A stretch of 64,000 bases of DNA from contig NZ_RKLR01000009.1 in assembly GCF_019599465.1 (NCBI RefSeq), positions 62,001 through 126,000 of the forward strand. The letters are read 5' to 3'. Positions 46,723 through 55,857 of this stretch are shown piece after piece. The notes below the pieces were generated by a model. That model worked only from the letters and a program-made list of their open reading frames with translations. It searched no databases and was not told the origin of the DNA. The position numbers and the translations under genes are program-made. Position 1 is the first letter of the stretch; each line of letters begins with the position of its first letter. The stretch is from Haloarcula rubra (GTDB taxonomy: Archaea > Halobacteriota > Halobacteria > Halobacteriales > Haloarculaceae).

Positions 46723-47010
46723 ATGCACCCCGGACTCATCGTCGCAAAGCTCGTCACAATGGTTCTGGGATTCGTGATCGCCTATCAGGCCTATCGAGGG
46801 TACCGACGTAGCAACAGTCAATCGATGCTGTACCTCGCGGTCGGGTTCGCCATTATCAGCTTCGGCGCGATCGTCGAAGGAATCTTGTTCGACGTGGTTG
46901 GCCTGACCTTACATAATGCGGGAACGGTGGCAACAACCATCGTCGCGATTGGTATGCTCACGATCCTCTACGCTCTATACGGACGTGACCCGCAGAAACT
47001 GGAGGACTGA
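46723..47010 (+). CDS. small three-helix membrane protein (DUF7521-like)
   Basis: A 95-residue protein from ATG 46723, with VIAYQAYRGYRRSN, GAIVEGILFD and ILYALYGRD as in the 16918 protein. It starts 2 nt after the HTH stop and 3 nt before the next paralogue. Probably a membrane partner of the regulator. Confidence 0.82.
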   Translation: MHPGLIVAKLVTMVLGFVIAYQAYRGYRRSNSQSMLYLAVGFAIISFGAIVEGILFDVVGLTLHNAGTVATTIVAIGMLTILYALYGRDPQKLED

Positions 47011-47013
47011 CTA

Positions 47014-47289
47014 ATGGTGGATACGACAACAGCCGTTCTCGTGGCCGTCCGCCTGGCTGTCCTTGCCCTCGGTATTCTGATCACATACTACAGTTTCGAG
47101 GCGTATCGACGAACAGGGACGTACTATATGAGAAACGCTGCAGTTGGCTTTGGAATTATTACCCTCGGTGTGTTCATCGAAGGAGTACTGTTCGAGTTCG
47201 GGGGGCTTGATCTCGCCCTTGTCCACATCATCGAATCGGTCGCCATCGGTCTCGGATTCGTGGTTCTTCTCATCTCGCTTCGCCGGTAG
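47014..47289 (+). CDS. small three-helix membrane protein (second, tandem)
   Basis: A 91-residue protein related to the preceding one: YYSFEAYRRTGTYYM, GVFIEGVLFE. More divergent at the C terminus. It is the third gene of the module, absent from the module at 16564, so it is probably a tandem duplication. Confidence 0.8.
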   Translation: MVDTTTAVLVAVRLAVLALGILITYYSFEAYRRTGTYYMRNAAVGFGIITLGVFIEGVLFEFGGLDLALVHIIESVAIGLGFVVLLISLRR

Positions 47290-47301
47290 CTCGAGCCACG
47301 G

Positions 47302-48201
47302 CTATACTCCTCGAATGGTCAATACTGGCTCGTCCGAGTTCCGAAGAACCCGTTCGGTCACACTTCCGATGATCCGTCGTGAAAGGCTGGACCGTCCGTG
47401 TGTTCCCATCACGACGAGGTCGATTCCGTGTTGATCGCAGTAATCTCCGATTGCCTGATGAGGAACACCGTGGGTGATCTCAGCAGCGACTGAAACACCG
47501 TCGGCAGTTGCCCGGGACTGGACATCTTCGAGGACAGTCTCTCCGTTTTGCTCCAGTACTTGCTGCAGTTCGTCCCACGTCCATCCCGGACGAGACGCGT
47601 AGGCACCTCTATCCACAACGTAGAGGGCATGAAGTGTCGCATCGTACGTCCGAGCCAAATCAAGAGCGTGCGTGACTGCCTCTCGTGCGGGCTTACTCCC
47701 GTCAGTCGGGACGAGAATAGTCTCAAAGCCTCCCCGCATTCCGGGTTCTGATAGCGCCTGTTTTGCTTTGACACTGAGCACGGGGATATCGACAGTACGG
47801 ACGAGTCGGGTCGTTACACTGCCGAGCAGGACTCGGTCGAGACCGGTGTGTCCTCGGGTTCCCATACAGACGAGGTCGATCCCGGTATCGGTGATGTAGG
47901 AACGAATTTCACGCGCTGGAATGCCACGGCGAACCTCAGTTACTGCGTCGAGACCATGTTCTGCAGCTCGAGTTTCGATCTGCTTGGTGGCGGCATCGCC
48001 AGCCTCATACCACGTGTCTGGGAGTGTCTCCAGGTCGGTTTCCAGCGCAGTCAGTTCCAGCTTTCGCTCGATGGGCGAACTGTCGACGACGTGGAGCGCG
48101 TGGACAGTTGCGTCGTATCGGCGAGCGAGCTCAAGTCCGTATTGGATTGCGGGCTCGACGTTATCGCTGCCATCAGTCGGGATGAGGATGTCGGTATACA
48201 T
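47302..48201 (-). CDS. universal stress protein, two UspA domains
   Basis: A 299-residue tandem UspA protein. Domain 1 begins DILIPTDGSDNVEPA and ends GTRGHTGLDRVLLGSV. Domain 2 has ILVPTDGSKPAREAV and GTHGRSSLSRRIIGSV. Both keep the G-x2-G-x9-G(S/T) ATP-binding loop. Role in stress by family only. It is convergent with the three-helix protein gene, 12 nt apart. Confidence 0.93.
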   Translation of the reverse strand: MYTDILIPTDGSDNVEPAIQYGLELARRYDATVHALHVVDSSPIERKLELTALETDLETLPDTWYEAGDAATKQIETRAAEHGLDAVTEVRRGIPAREIRSYITDTGIDLVCMGTRGHTGLDRVLLGSVTTRLVRTVDIPVLSVKAKQALSEPGMRGGFETILVPTDGSKPAREAVTHALDLARTYDATLHALYVVDRGAYASRPGWTWDELQQVLEQNGETVLEDVQSRATADGVSVAAEITHGVPHQAIGDYCDQHGIDLVVMGTHGRSSLSRRIIGSVTERVLRNSDEPVLTIRGV

Positions 48202-48225
48202 GGTTGGATGAGTGCGTTGATGTTG

Positions 48226-48759
48226 CTACGGACTCTCGTCCGTCGGTTTTGGGGGCTTATGGGCTGTCGACTCGATGCGTTCCTTGAAGAAGACGAGCTC
48301 CTTGTTGGTGTGGTCGTAGAGCTTGGCCTTCCCGTCAAGAACGGTGGTAAAGAGCCGCTTTAGCAACCGGCCCCGGCGGTTATTCGGGAAGTCCATCCAG
48401 ACGGCGTGTGACATCCGGGTTCCATCCTCGGTCTCTTCGAGCCGAATCGTACCACCTTCGGGGATTCGAACGGTGACAAGTCCACGAAGAACCGGATAGT
48501 ACGCTGTCCCAGTCCAGACCGCCACGTGTGGATGATCGATGTACTGAAATCGGCCGTGCAAGTCGGCGTACATCCCAGCGACCTCTTCGGCCTGGTGGAA
48601 CGTCGCACCTTCTTGTGGGCGATTATCGGGTGTGTCGTACTCGAGTCCGTAGTGTTCCTCGGGGTTCGATGCCGTCCAGTGGACGGGGTCTGTTACGTAC
48701 TCCCAGATTTCCTCGGGCGATGCGTCGATGACGATTTCGGCTTTGTCGGTGACGTACAT
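48226..48759 (-). CDS. SRPBCC-family protein
   Basis: A 177-residue polyketide cyclase/START-like protein: AEIVIDASPEEIWEYVTD, VAVWTGTAYYPVL and the long C-terminal helix GRLLKRLFTTVLDG. The fold has a hydrophobic ligand cavity. It lies 24 nt upstream of the Usp gene on the same strand and 16 nt downstream of the next membrane gene, so an operon is likely. Confidence 0.85.
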   Translation of the reverse strand: MYVTDKAEIVIDASPEEIWEYVTDPVHWTASNPEEHYGLEYDTPDNRPQEGATFHQAEEVAGMYADLHGRFQYIDHPHVAVWTGTAYYPVLRGLVTVRIPEGGTIRLEETEDGTRMSHAVWMDFPNNRRGRLLKRLFTTVLDGKAKLYDHTNKELVFFKERIESTAHKPPKPTDESP

Positions 48760-48775
48760 GGCTTGATACCTCGAT

Positions 48776-49075
48776 TCAGCGTGCGAAGGTGTTGTACAGC
48801 CATGCGAATGCGTACATCACGACGAAGCTGATCACCGCTGCTTCGACCATGCCAGCCACCGTCCCGATGACGGTCGGCTCGAAGAACAGGTGCCACTGCT
48901 CCATCGCTTCGACTGCGCCCTCGTAGACACCGATCGCTCCGAAGACACCGAGGAGGAGCATCACGATGGCAGAGACGACTGCTGCTGCGCCCGCCAGTGC
49001 CTGCGAATCGAGCTGCATCACACTGGTCGTGGATTCCGGTTCGTACGCGTCTTGGTTTGTGGTAGGCGTGCTCAT
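48776..49075 (-). CDS. small two-helix membrane protein
   Basis: About 99 residues from ATG 49075 (49102 also possible). The N-terminal third is hydrophilic; two helices follow (LAGAAAVVSAIVMLLLGVFG and the C-terminal VEAAVISFVVMYAFAWL). It is first in a three-gene run with SRPBCC and Usp. The CTTACAATTCCAAAG element lies 38-52 nt upstream. No family assigned. Confidence 0.72.
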   Translation of the reverse strand: MSTPTTNQDAYEPESTTSVMQLDSQALAGAAAVVSAIVMLLLGVFGAIGVYEGAVEAMEQWHLFFEPTVIGTVAGMVEAAVISFVVMYAFAWLYNTFAR

Positions 49076-49112
49076 GCCTAGAGATACGCTCGACTCCTTC
49101 ATTCGGGTTTCT

Positions 49113-49127
49113 CTTACAATTCCAAAG
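49113..49127. promoter_or_regulatory. candidate metal-regulon motif, copy 4
   Basis: CTTACAATTCCAAAG is 38-52 nt upstream of the small membrane protein gene (minus strand) that leads the SRPBCC/Usp run. Confidence 0.48.
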
Positions 49128-49313
49128 GGAGAGTCGCTCTATCAACACTGCACGGGACTATGGCGCGAAAAATAGAGGTACTACGCTCATCTCTGCGGAA
49201 TCTCTCTACGAAAGAACAAGCAACAATCAGCGAACCGAATCAGTGACGCGCATCAACTGTTGAGCGCGAACGCGGTGCTCGAACGGTTGGCCACAGCTAA
49301 TAGCACGGATTGC

Positions 49314-49327
49314 CTTTGAATCCAAGA
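49314..49327. promoter_or_regulatory. candidate metal-regulon motif, copy 5
   Basis: CTTTGAATCCAAGA matches the copZ element CTTAGAATCCAAAG at 11 of 14 positions and is 70-83 nt upstream of the YHS permease gene at 49397. Confidence 0.5.
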
Positions 49328-49396
49328 ATTATCCCGCGGAACTACCGCCGTTTCTTAAGAACAACTAACAAAACAGATGGCTGTGATGGTATAGAT

Positions 49397-50800
49397 ATGC
49401 AAGCCGCCCTCGTCAACGGAATTCTTGAGTCGCTACGGATCGGCGTCGGGTTCCTCTGGACAGCGGCTTGGGCGATCATCATGGGGCTCGTCATCACGAG
49501 TCTCGTCCAGGTCTACGTCTCCAAAGAGCGGATGGCTCAGGTTCTCGGAGAGGGAAACTTGAGTGGTCTCACGAAGGCAACAGTGTTCGGCGCCGCGAGT
49601 AGTGGGTGTAGCTTCGGCGCGGTCGCCATCGGCAAGGGGCTGTTCAAGAAGGGAGCGCATACGGTGAACTTCCTCGCGTTCATGTTCGCCTCGACGAACC
49701 TCATCGTCGAACTCGGGCTGATGATCCTGATCCTCCTTGGCTGGGAGTTTCTAGTTGCCGAACTCCTCGGTGGGGTCATCCTTATCGCTGTCATGGCACT
49801 CCTCGTCTATCTGACCCTCCCGGAGAATCTCTTTGATGAGGTCCGACAGGAGCTGAATCAGCGCGATCAGGAACATGGCATTACCGAGGATCCGACGTGT
49901 GGGATGGAAGGCAAAGACGAGTACTCGATCACGACCGATGGCGGCGAGACGTTGAAGTTCTGTTCGGAGGGGTGCATGGAGACCTACCAGCAGGAGGCCG
50001 CTAGCAGCGGCGGCTGGCGCGACGAACTCCTTTCGTGGGGCGGCTGGTACAAGATCGGGAACCAGTACCGCAAGGAGTGGTCGATGATCTGGAAGGACGT
50101 CGTTGCGGGCTTTCTCATCTCGGGATTCGTCATCGTGTTCGTCCCGCAGTGGGTGTGGAACACGCTCTTCCTCCGAGGCGATGGGCTGCTCGTGAGTGCC
50201 GAGAACGCGATTATGGGGGTAGCGATCGCGGTCATCAGCTTCGTGGGGAGCATGGGGAATGTCCCGTTCGCCGTCGCGCTCTGGGGCGGGGGCATCAGCT
50301 TTGCGGGAGTCATCGCGTTCGTCTACGCCGACCTCATCACCATCCCCGTCCTGAACGTTTACCGGAAGTACTACGGCTGGAAGGTCATGCTGTACATCCT
50401 CGGCATCTTCTTCGTGACGATGGCGTTCACGGGCTTCCTCATGGAGGAACTGTTCGCGGCGCTTGACATAATCCCGAACCTCGCTGGCGGGCAGACAGCC
50501 TCCGAACAGACGTACTTCGAGCTGAACTACACGTTCTATCTAAACATCATCGCGTTCGCCCTCTCTGGGTTCCTTCTCTACGTCTACCGGCGCGGGCTCG
50601 GTGCACCCGGGCAGTACCGCGACCCAGTCTGCGGAATGCGAACTGACGATAGCGGGCCGAGTCTCACCCACGACGGCGAAATCTACTACTTCTGCTCGAA
50701 GCGGTGCAAACGCTCGTTCGAGAACCATCCCAACGAGTTCGCACAGCATCACCTAGGGGTTGCAGGGGCGGAGTCTTCACAGAGCCATGAGCATCACTGA
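49397..50800 (+). CDS. permease (DUF318/ArsP-like) with two YHS domains
   Basis: A 467-residue protein from ATG 49397 (49310 adds 29 basic residues). FGAASSGCSFGAVAIG and FVGSMGNVPFAVALW are the paired permease motifs. A first YHS-like insert (DPTCGMEGKDEY, then LKFCSEGCMETYQQ) lies between the halves. A complete C-terminal YHS (YRDPVCGMRTDDSG, then YYFCSKRCKRSF) ends in HEHH. A metal or metalloid efflux role is likely. A second short ORF starts inside its end (50787). Confidence 0.88.
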   Translation: MQAALVNGILESLRIGVGFLWTAAWAIIMGLVITSLVQVYVSKERMAQVLGEGNLSGLTKATVFGAASSGCSFGAVAIGKGLFKKGAHTVNFLAFMFASTNLIVELGLMILILLGWEFLVAELLGGVILIAVMALLVYLTLPENLFDEVRQELNQRDQEHGITEDPTCGMEGKDEYSITTDGGETLKFCSEGCMETYQQEAASSGGWRDELLSWGGWYKIGNQYRKEWSMIWKDVVAGFLISGFVIVFVPQWVWNTLFLRGDGLLVSAENAIMGVAIAVISFVGSMGNVPFAVALWGGGISFAGVIAFVYADLITIPVLNVYRKYYGWKVMLYILGIFFVTMAFTGFLMEELFAALDIIPNLAGGQTASEQTYFELNYTFYLNIIAFALSGFLLYVYRRGLGAPGQYRDPVCGMRTDDSGPSLTHDGEIYYFCSKRCKRSFENHPNEFAQHHLGVAGAESSQSHEHH

Positions 50801-50933
50801 GCACCGCGTCTCGACTCCGAAGAGCGTGCGCGGCGTCTGGGGTCCTGCGAACCCAATCACAACTGGTACAGCGATGTCTGGCCAATTCACAGGCATGAAC
50901 GAGTATCAGAGCAACTCGAGGTGGGATGGATGA
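50787..50933 (+). CDS. possible 48-aa translationally coupled ORF
   Basis: A 48-residue frame starting at ATG 50787 overlaps the last 14 nt of the YHS permease, and its TGA (50931-50933) overlaps the ATG of the next gene (50930). The sequence starts MSITEHRVSTPKSVRG and has no recognisable domain. Overlap at both ends suggests coupling, but it may be a fortuitous frame. Confidence 0.3.
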   Translation: MSITEHRVSTPKSVRGVWGPANPITTGTAMSGQFTGMNEYQSNSRWDG

Positions 50934-51532
50934 ATCGACGGCGAGCCGATGCAATCGTCGGTCTCATCGTCACTGCCGTCGTTATCATCGGTGGAGCACT
51001 CAGCTGGCAAGCGTACCAGCAACAGCAGGCGTTCGAGCAGATGGGATCGATGATGGGGACGTCAATGGGAGCAGTTCACGGCACGAATCCGCTCTGGTAC
51101 GTCCTCGGAACCATCCTCGTCTCGGTTGTCATCGGCGGAGGATATCTGATGATTCGCGACGACGTCACCAGCACGGAGGCGGTCGATCGGCAAGGGAGTG
51201 ATGTCTCGAATCAAATCGACCAGGAACGCTCTGAATTCGAATCCGAACCGTCGACCAACACCGCTCAACCAAGTGACGGCATCAATCCGGAAACTCAGCC
51301 TCGGGCCCGCGTACTGGACCTGTTGCCGGACGACGAACGCCGCATCCTCGAGCCGGTCCTCTCCTCACCCGGTATCACGCAAATCGAACTCCGGGATCGG
51401 TCGGACTTCTCGAAGAGCAAGGTGAGTCAGACGGTCAGTTCCCTCGAGAAGCGCGGGCTGCTGTACCGCGAGCGCCAGGGGCGGACGTATCGTATCTATC
51501 CGAGTGACGAGTTGCTGAACCCGGACGGGTAG
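50930..51532 (+). CDS. membrane-anchored winged-helix protein
   Basis: A 200-residue protein from ATG 50930 (GTG 50921 also possible). It has two N-terminal helices with a Met-rich loop (EQMGSMMGTSMGA), a disordered Glu/Asn linker, then a MarR/TrmB-like winged helix: LLPDDERRILEPVL, KSKVSQTVSSLEKRGLL, wing QGRTYRIYP. Membrane-tethered HTH proteins of this type are common in haloarchaea. The Met-rich loop outside the membrane may sense copper. Confidence 0.83.
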   Translation: MNRRRADAIVGLIVTAVVIIGGALSWQAYQQQQAFEQMGSMMGTSMGAVHGTNPLWYVLGTILVSVVIGGGYLMIRDDVTSTEAVDRQGSDVSNQIDQERSEFESEPSTNTAQPSDGINPETQPRARVLDLLPDDERRILEPVLSSPGITQIELRDRSDFSKSKVSQTVSSLEKRGLLYRERQGRTYRIYPSDELLNPDG

Positions 51533-51547
51533 GGGTAGCGACCCGTC

Positions 51548-53371
51548 TCACGGGTTCACAGTCGGTTTCTTTGCGACGTAATGGGGGTCGACTTCGACGT
51601 ATCTCAGTATCGTCTCGCGCTTCCCGACGACCGCGAGCACGTTGAACCCACACTGCTCGAGTTGTCGTCGTTGCTTTGCTGGGCTGGAGAGATAGACCAG
51701 TGTCTCGCCGACCTTCACCTCGACAGACGTATACCTGTCCCGGGGGTCCAGCACGCGTTCACGGTCGAGAAGGGGCTGTAGTGCGCTCTTTCCTTCGAAG
51801 ATCGTCGACGGGAACGCGTTCCACCAGTTGTGAGAGCTGAAGACGAATATCCCACCTGGCTTCAGTACTCGATAGATCTCCTGCAGCGCACGGATCCGGC
51901 GCTCCTCGGGGTGGATGTAGTCCAGCCCGTAATATGTGAACAGGACGTAGTCGAAGGTGTTGTCCTGAAAGTGGAGGTCGGTCCCGTCACCGACGGCGAA
52001 ATCGATCTCGGGGTGAATCGAGGTCGCTTCGCCTATCATCGCCTCGCTGGGATCGACACCGACGACGTCGTACCCCATCTCGAAAAGATGGTGCGTCACT
52101 CTCCCGGAGCCACAGCCGAGATCGAGAACGCGGGCATCCGACTCATCGAAGTATCGATCGATCGCCTTCTGCTCCTGTGCGAAGAGTCCGTCTGTCGCTC
52201 GGTCGGTGTACTGGTCGATGGCGTTCGACGACGAGAACGTCTCGATGTTCGCTTTCGACGCTGCACTCAGGCCGACCGCCCCGGAATCGAGGGTCGGTTC
52301 GGTCTCGACGCGCGCACGGGGTGGCTGGACGACGTAACTCACTGTGAGGCCGACGAGGCCAGATAACGCGACCGTCCCGGTCCAGATCGTCGTCCTCCAC
52401 GCGATTGCATCGACGAGCGAAACCTCGAGGAAGTAGAAGACGAAGAGTACGGTCGGCACGGCAAATGCAAAGAGCCGGAAGGCGTTGGTCGCGCTGAAGC
52501 GAGCCTGTGCCCACACGTAGAGCCCATCTGCCGTGAGCCCCGCGGCGACGATGACGGGGAGAAAGTGGAGTTCGTTCACGAGCAGGCTCACCAGTGCAGC
52601 GTGGATACCGAAGAGGAGAGCGAACGAGCCGAACGGGAGCGAGAACCGCTGGACGAGAGCGAGGACGACCAGCATCAGGATTGCGGTCTGGAGCAGGATA
52701 CTGAGGACGCCGAGTTCTTGGGTCAGGTGGAATGACGGTTGTATCGACGGGATATTGGCTTGGAGATGCGAGGAGTCGGAGATTGCGGCGAGCGGATTGA
52801 CGAACGGATTGATGACCATCGTCACGAACGACGCGACCGAGAAAAGAGCGCTCGCCAACAGCAACGTCGGAAGGTGCATCCACCAGCGACCACCGTCTGG
52901 CTCGGCTCTGGCGTCTCGCCACTGCGACCGGAGCGGCCCGCTCACGATGAGGCCGCCACTGACGAGGAGGAGGAGATGTGGTGGGCTAAACACGGCCCAG
53001 ACGTCCGCGCCCGCAAGCGAACTCTGGTGCCAGTAGAGATCCATCAGCCCGCCGATTCCGAAGAGAGCGGTTCCGACGAGTGAATAGCGGTACTCGTTCG
53101 GGATGCCCCACGTCGTCTCGTTCGTTCCGTCCCAGTTCGAGGCGAACAGGAGGTAGAACATCGTCGCGAAGAGCGGAAATGTGGTGTAGAGTACCGCGTG
53201 TTCGGGGGTGAAGAACTGCCAGTGACCGCCAGCGAGATGGCCTCGTCCGTCGAGGTACAGCCCGACGACCCACCAGATCGAGAGGAGGGCCAGTAACGCG
53301 TCGAATCTCGCGCCGGGCGACGTCCCGTCTTCCCCACACGAGATGACGATGCGGTCGGCCAAGGCAGACAT
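51548..53371 (-). CDS. polytopic membrane domain fused to SAM methyltransferase
   Basis: About 607 residues from ATG 53371. Residues up to about 355 form nine to ten helices with several His (HLAGGHWQFF, DLYWHQ, SPPHLLL). After a linker, residues from about 408 are a class I methyltransferase: ARVLDLGCGSGRVTHHLF (419-427), GVDPSEAMIG, VGDGTDLHFQDNTFDYV, LKPGGIFVFSS. I know no standard family with this pairing. It suggests methylation of a membrane or lipid substrate, but the N-terminal role is unknown. Divergent from a small unknown gene at 53519. Confidence 0.85.
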   Translation of the reverse strand: MSALADRIVISCGEDGTSPGARFDALLALLSIWWVVGLYLDGRGHLAGGHWQFFTPEHAVLYTTFPLFATMFYLLFASNWDGTNETTWGIPNEYRYSLVGTALFGIGGLMDLYWHQSSLAGADVWAVFSPPHLLLLVSGGLIVSGPLRSQWRDARAEPDGGRWWMHLPTLLLASALFSVASFVTMVINPFVNPLAAISDSSHLQANIPSIQPSFHLTQELGVLSILLQTAILMLVVLALVQRFSLPFGSFALLFGIHAALVSLLVNELHFLPVIVAAGLTADGLYVWAQARFSATNAFRLFAFAVPTVLFVFYFLEVSLVDAIAWRTTIWTGTVALSGLVGLTVSYVVQPPRARVETEPTLDSGAVGLSAASKANIETFSSSNAIDQYTDRATDGLFAQEQKAIDRYFDESDARVLDLGCGSGRVTHHLFEMGYDVVGVDPSEAMIGEATSIHPEIDFAVGDGTDLHFQDNTFDYVLFTYYGLDYIHPEERRIRALQEIYRVLKPGGIFVFSSHNWWNAFPSTIFEGKSALQPLLDRERVLDPRDRYTSVEVKVGETLVYLSSPAKQRRQLEQCGFNVLAVVGKRETILRYVEVDPHYVAKKPTVNP

Positions 53372-53518
53372 ACCACAACCCACGGCTCTGTCGCGTAAGA
53401 GGGTGACGGGAACTCGTCATTCTCGGAGAACTAGTATCGGTCTCGGGCTGTGACGGACACTCGAACCAGCCTCGTAGTTTATCGAACAGTTATGAGCGTG
53501 GGAATCGTACTCCCTCCC

Positions 53519-53680
53519 ATGTGTAACCGCCACGTCGCCCATATGATTGCGGACTACGAAGCGGCGAGGCTCGACGAAGACAGGGAGGCGACCGAGGGGT
53601 CGAAGTCCCGCGACGCGGAACAGACGGCGAGAGGGCAGCCCGGATTGCTGGCGACGCTCAGAAGCCGCCTCGCTCGATAG
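53519..53680 (+). CDS. small hydrophilic protein, unknown
   Basis: About 53 residues from ATG 53519, beginning MCNRHVAHMIADYEAARLDE, with a charged middle and a basic C terminus GLLATLRSRLAR. It is divergent from the membrane-methyltransferase gene. The upstream ATG at 53450 belongs to a longer frame with no better support. No family recognised. Confidence 0.45.
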   Translation: MCNRHVAHMIADYEAARLDEDREATEGSKSRDAEQTARGQPGLLATLRSRLAR

Positions 53681-53805
53681 TCCCCGACCAGGTCGACCTC
53701 ACTCGCTGTCTCGAAGGCTGGATTCGGGAATCTAACCGCTCGAATCCGCAGACTTCTGATTTGAAAGAACAACTGCAATCAAGCATTCCAGCGTAACTCG
53801 TTGGT

Positions 53806-54465
53806 ATGGGAGCGGATGCCCTCCATCCCGATCGGTTCGACGACAGTGGCGGAGATGAGTCGCGCCACCAGCCGTTACCCACCTCACTCGCACGGATGAC
53901 GACATCGGGTGTGTACACACTCGTCGCCGGCGTCTTCCTCATGGGACTGTCCTTCCTCACGAATCCCGTCCCCGACCCGTCGTTCCCGTGGGCGACGCTT
54001 CCCGAGTCACTCAGAGTCGCCTCCACTCAGCCACGGATCGAACACTGGCCCGTCACCTACACCGTTGGCCTGTGGCTCGTCGTCTTCACGCTTCCGCTGG
54101 TGCTGTTACATGCCTACCACCGATACGGATCACGGTTCTCGTTTCAGCCGAGTACGTGGCTCGCAGCCTTGCCCGTGACGGTGATGCTCGCATTCACCAC
54201 CTACTGCCGGTTCTTCTGGCCCAAACTCCAGCCGCCGACGTGGAACGCCCCCTCATACACGCTCGTCTGCTGGGGCTACTGTTCGACATACGACCCGCTC
54301 TGGAGCAACCTAGCATACGCGGTGGCAGCCCTCGGGGCGGGTGCTACGTACCTCGCCTATCGAGAGTCGTCGTACGCGAAACACGCGCTCGCGACGTTCG
54401 GGATCCTCGCATTCCCGCTCGGTGTACCTGCCCTCGTCGACGCCTATGGCCGACATAGAACGTAG
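53806..54465 (+). CDS. membrane protein, unknown
   Basis: A 219-residue protein with a hydrophilic N terminus and about five helices. ATG 53896 (MTTSGVY) is an alternative start nearer the first helix. TYCRFFWPKLQPPTWNAPSY is a loop with conserved aromatic residues. It stands 60 nt before the Cys-rich protein gene. No family was recognised. Confidence 0.72.
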   Translation: MGADALHPDRFDDSGGDESRHQPLPTSLARMTTSGVYTLVAGVFLMGLSFLTNPVPDPSFPWATLPESLRVASTQPRIEHWPVTYTVGLWLVVFTLPLVLLHAYHRYGSRFSFQPSTWLAALPVTVMLAFTTYCRFFWPKLQPPTWNAPSYTLVCWGYCSTYDPLWSNLAYAVAALGAGATYLAYRESSYAKHALATFGILAFPLGVPALVDAYGRHRT

Positions 54466-54525
54466 GATGACCCCGCAAGGGCAAGCAGGATGATGAACTC
54501 GACGGGCATCGTACGATGACGTGTA

Positions 54526-54882
54526 ATGTCCCTTGCAGAAACGGTCTCCAAGATCGACCGGCTGAGCGACGAGGAACGCGAGTGCATCGAGATCTGTAAC
54601 GAGGCAGCAGAGGTCTGTGAGTGGTGTGCCGACGAGTGCCTCGGTGACGAGGAGATGGAAGAATGTGCCCGGCTCTGCCGTGACGTCGCCGATATCGCCT
54701 CGCTGCACGCCCGATTCATGGCTCGCGATTCAAACTACAGCCCTCAGCTCGCCGAGGCCTGCGCCGGTGCCTGTGAAGAGTGTGCCGAGGAGTGCGAGCG
54801 CCACGACGCCGACCACTGCCAGGTCTGCGCCGAGGTCCTCCGGGAATGCGCCGAGAGCTGTCGGAACATGATGAGCGCCTGA
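54526..54882 (+). CDS. Csp3-like four-helix Cys-rich copper-storage protein
   Basis: A 118-residue helical protein with 15 Cys (20, 24, 31, 34, 38, 47, 51, 79, 83, 86, 90, 98, 101, 108, 112), mostly spaced 3-4 apart so that they face the inside of a four-helix bundle (DUF326/Csp family). Csp proteins store many Cu(I) ions. There is no signal peptide, so it fits the cytosolic Csp3 type. The position between copper-associated genes supports the role. Confidence 0.87.
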   Translation: MSLAETVSKIDRLSDEERECIEICNEAAEVCEWCADECLGDEEMEECARLCRDVADIASLHARFMARDSNYSPQLAEACAGACEECAEECERHDADHCQVCAEVLRECAESCRNMMSA

Positions 54883-55006
54883 TGGCCGTCTGAATAGCAC
54901 TCGGATCGGCGATCGGTGCGATGCTGATTTTTCGCGATTATACCCAGGGCAGTACAGTCAGGAGGTACCGGAACCCCCTCTCCGAACTGGCGACAGTTAG
55001 ACGCGG

Positions 55007-55792
55007 TTAGAGTTCCGGAACTGCTGTAAACAGGAGAACGAACGCGTTCACGGTCAGCAGCGCCAGCACGACCCACTGGAAAATACGCTCAGGTATGTGG
55101 TCGAAGATGTAGACGCCGACCCACGCACCGAGGAACACCATCGGAACGGCTATTGCGGCCTCAATCATCAGCGGCGTCGTCACGGCCCCCGTGTACGTGA
55201 GGCTCCCGAGACGATACAGCATGAGTGTCCCGAAGAAGGCGGTGAACGTCGCCTTCATCTCTTCACTGCTCCAGAATCCGCTGGCGGACATGAACGCGCC
55301 GTAAACGATCATCGGCGGGCCGGGGACGGCGACGGCACCGCCGAAAATCCCCGCGAGGAGACCGGCCATCGCGCCGACGATCTTCCCCGGTCGGTAGTCC
55401 CGTGCTTCGATCCAGTCAGTGACGACGTCGAGTTGCTGGGTCGCCCCGACGATGATGACCGCGAGCACGAGAACCGCCCCGATAGCGACGCGCATCTGTG
55501 CCTTGTTGAACTGGCTGAACACGTAGATGCCAAGCGGCATCCCGACGACGAGTCCGCCGACTGGAACGATCCACTTGCGCCAGTCGAACGCGTCCCGGAC
55601 GCTCCACCAGACGCGGGCGTTGCTCACGACTGCCGTCGCGGTGAAAATGATCGAGGCACTCGAAGGCGACCGGAACAGCGGCATCAGACCCATCGACACC
55701 TGCGCGAAGCCGAACCCGGCGATCCCGTGAATAACGGACGCGACGAGGATGACGACCGCAGACAGCCCCGTCGTTACCCAGTTAGCTGTCAT
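55007..55792 (-). CDS. TauE/SafE-family permease (second copy)
   Basis: A 261-residue protein from ATG 55792 (55801 also possible) with eight helices, IHGIAGFGFAQVSMGLMPLF and a central AGIFGGAVAVPGPPMIVYG. The family exports sulfite, sulfoacetate or similar anions. It is divergent from the SoxB-like gene, so it could export a product of that sulfur chemistry. A perfect inverted repeat lies 66-86 nt upstream. Confidence 0.9.
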   Translation of the reverse strand: MTANWVTTGLSAVVILVASVIHGIAGFGFAQVSMGLMPLFRSPSSASIIFTATAVVSNARVWWSVRDAFDWRKWIVPVGGLVVGMPLGIYVFSQFNKAQMRVAIGAVLVLAVIIVGATQQLDVVTDWIEARDYRPGKIVGAMAGLLAGIFGGAVAVPGPPMIVYGAFMSASGFWSSEEMKATFTAFFGTLMLYRLGSLTYTGAVTTPLMIEAAIAVPMVFLGAWVGVYIFDHIPERIFQWVVLALLTVNAFVLLFTAVPEL

Positions 55793-55857
55793 CGAGACCA
55801 CCTCGACGTTCGAACAAGCGCGTACATCTCTGCTCGGCCAATACTACGGCCTTCTCC

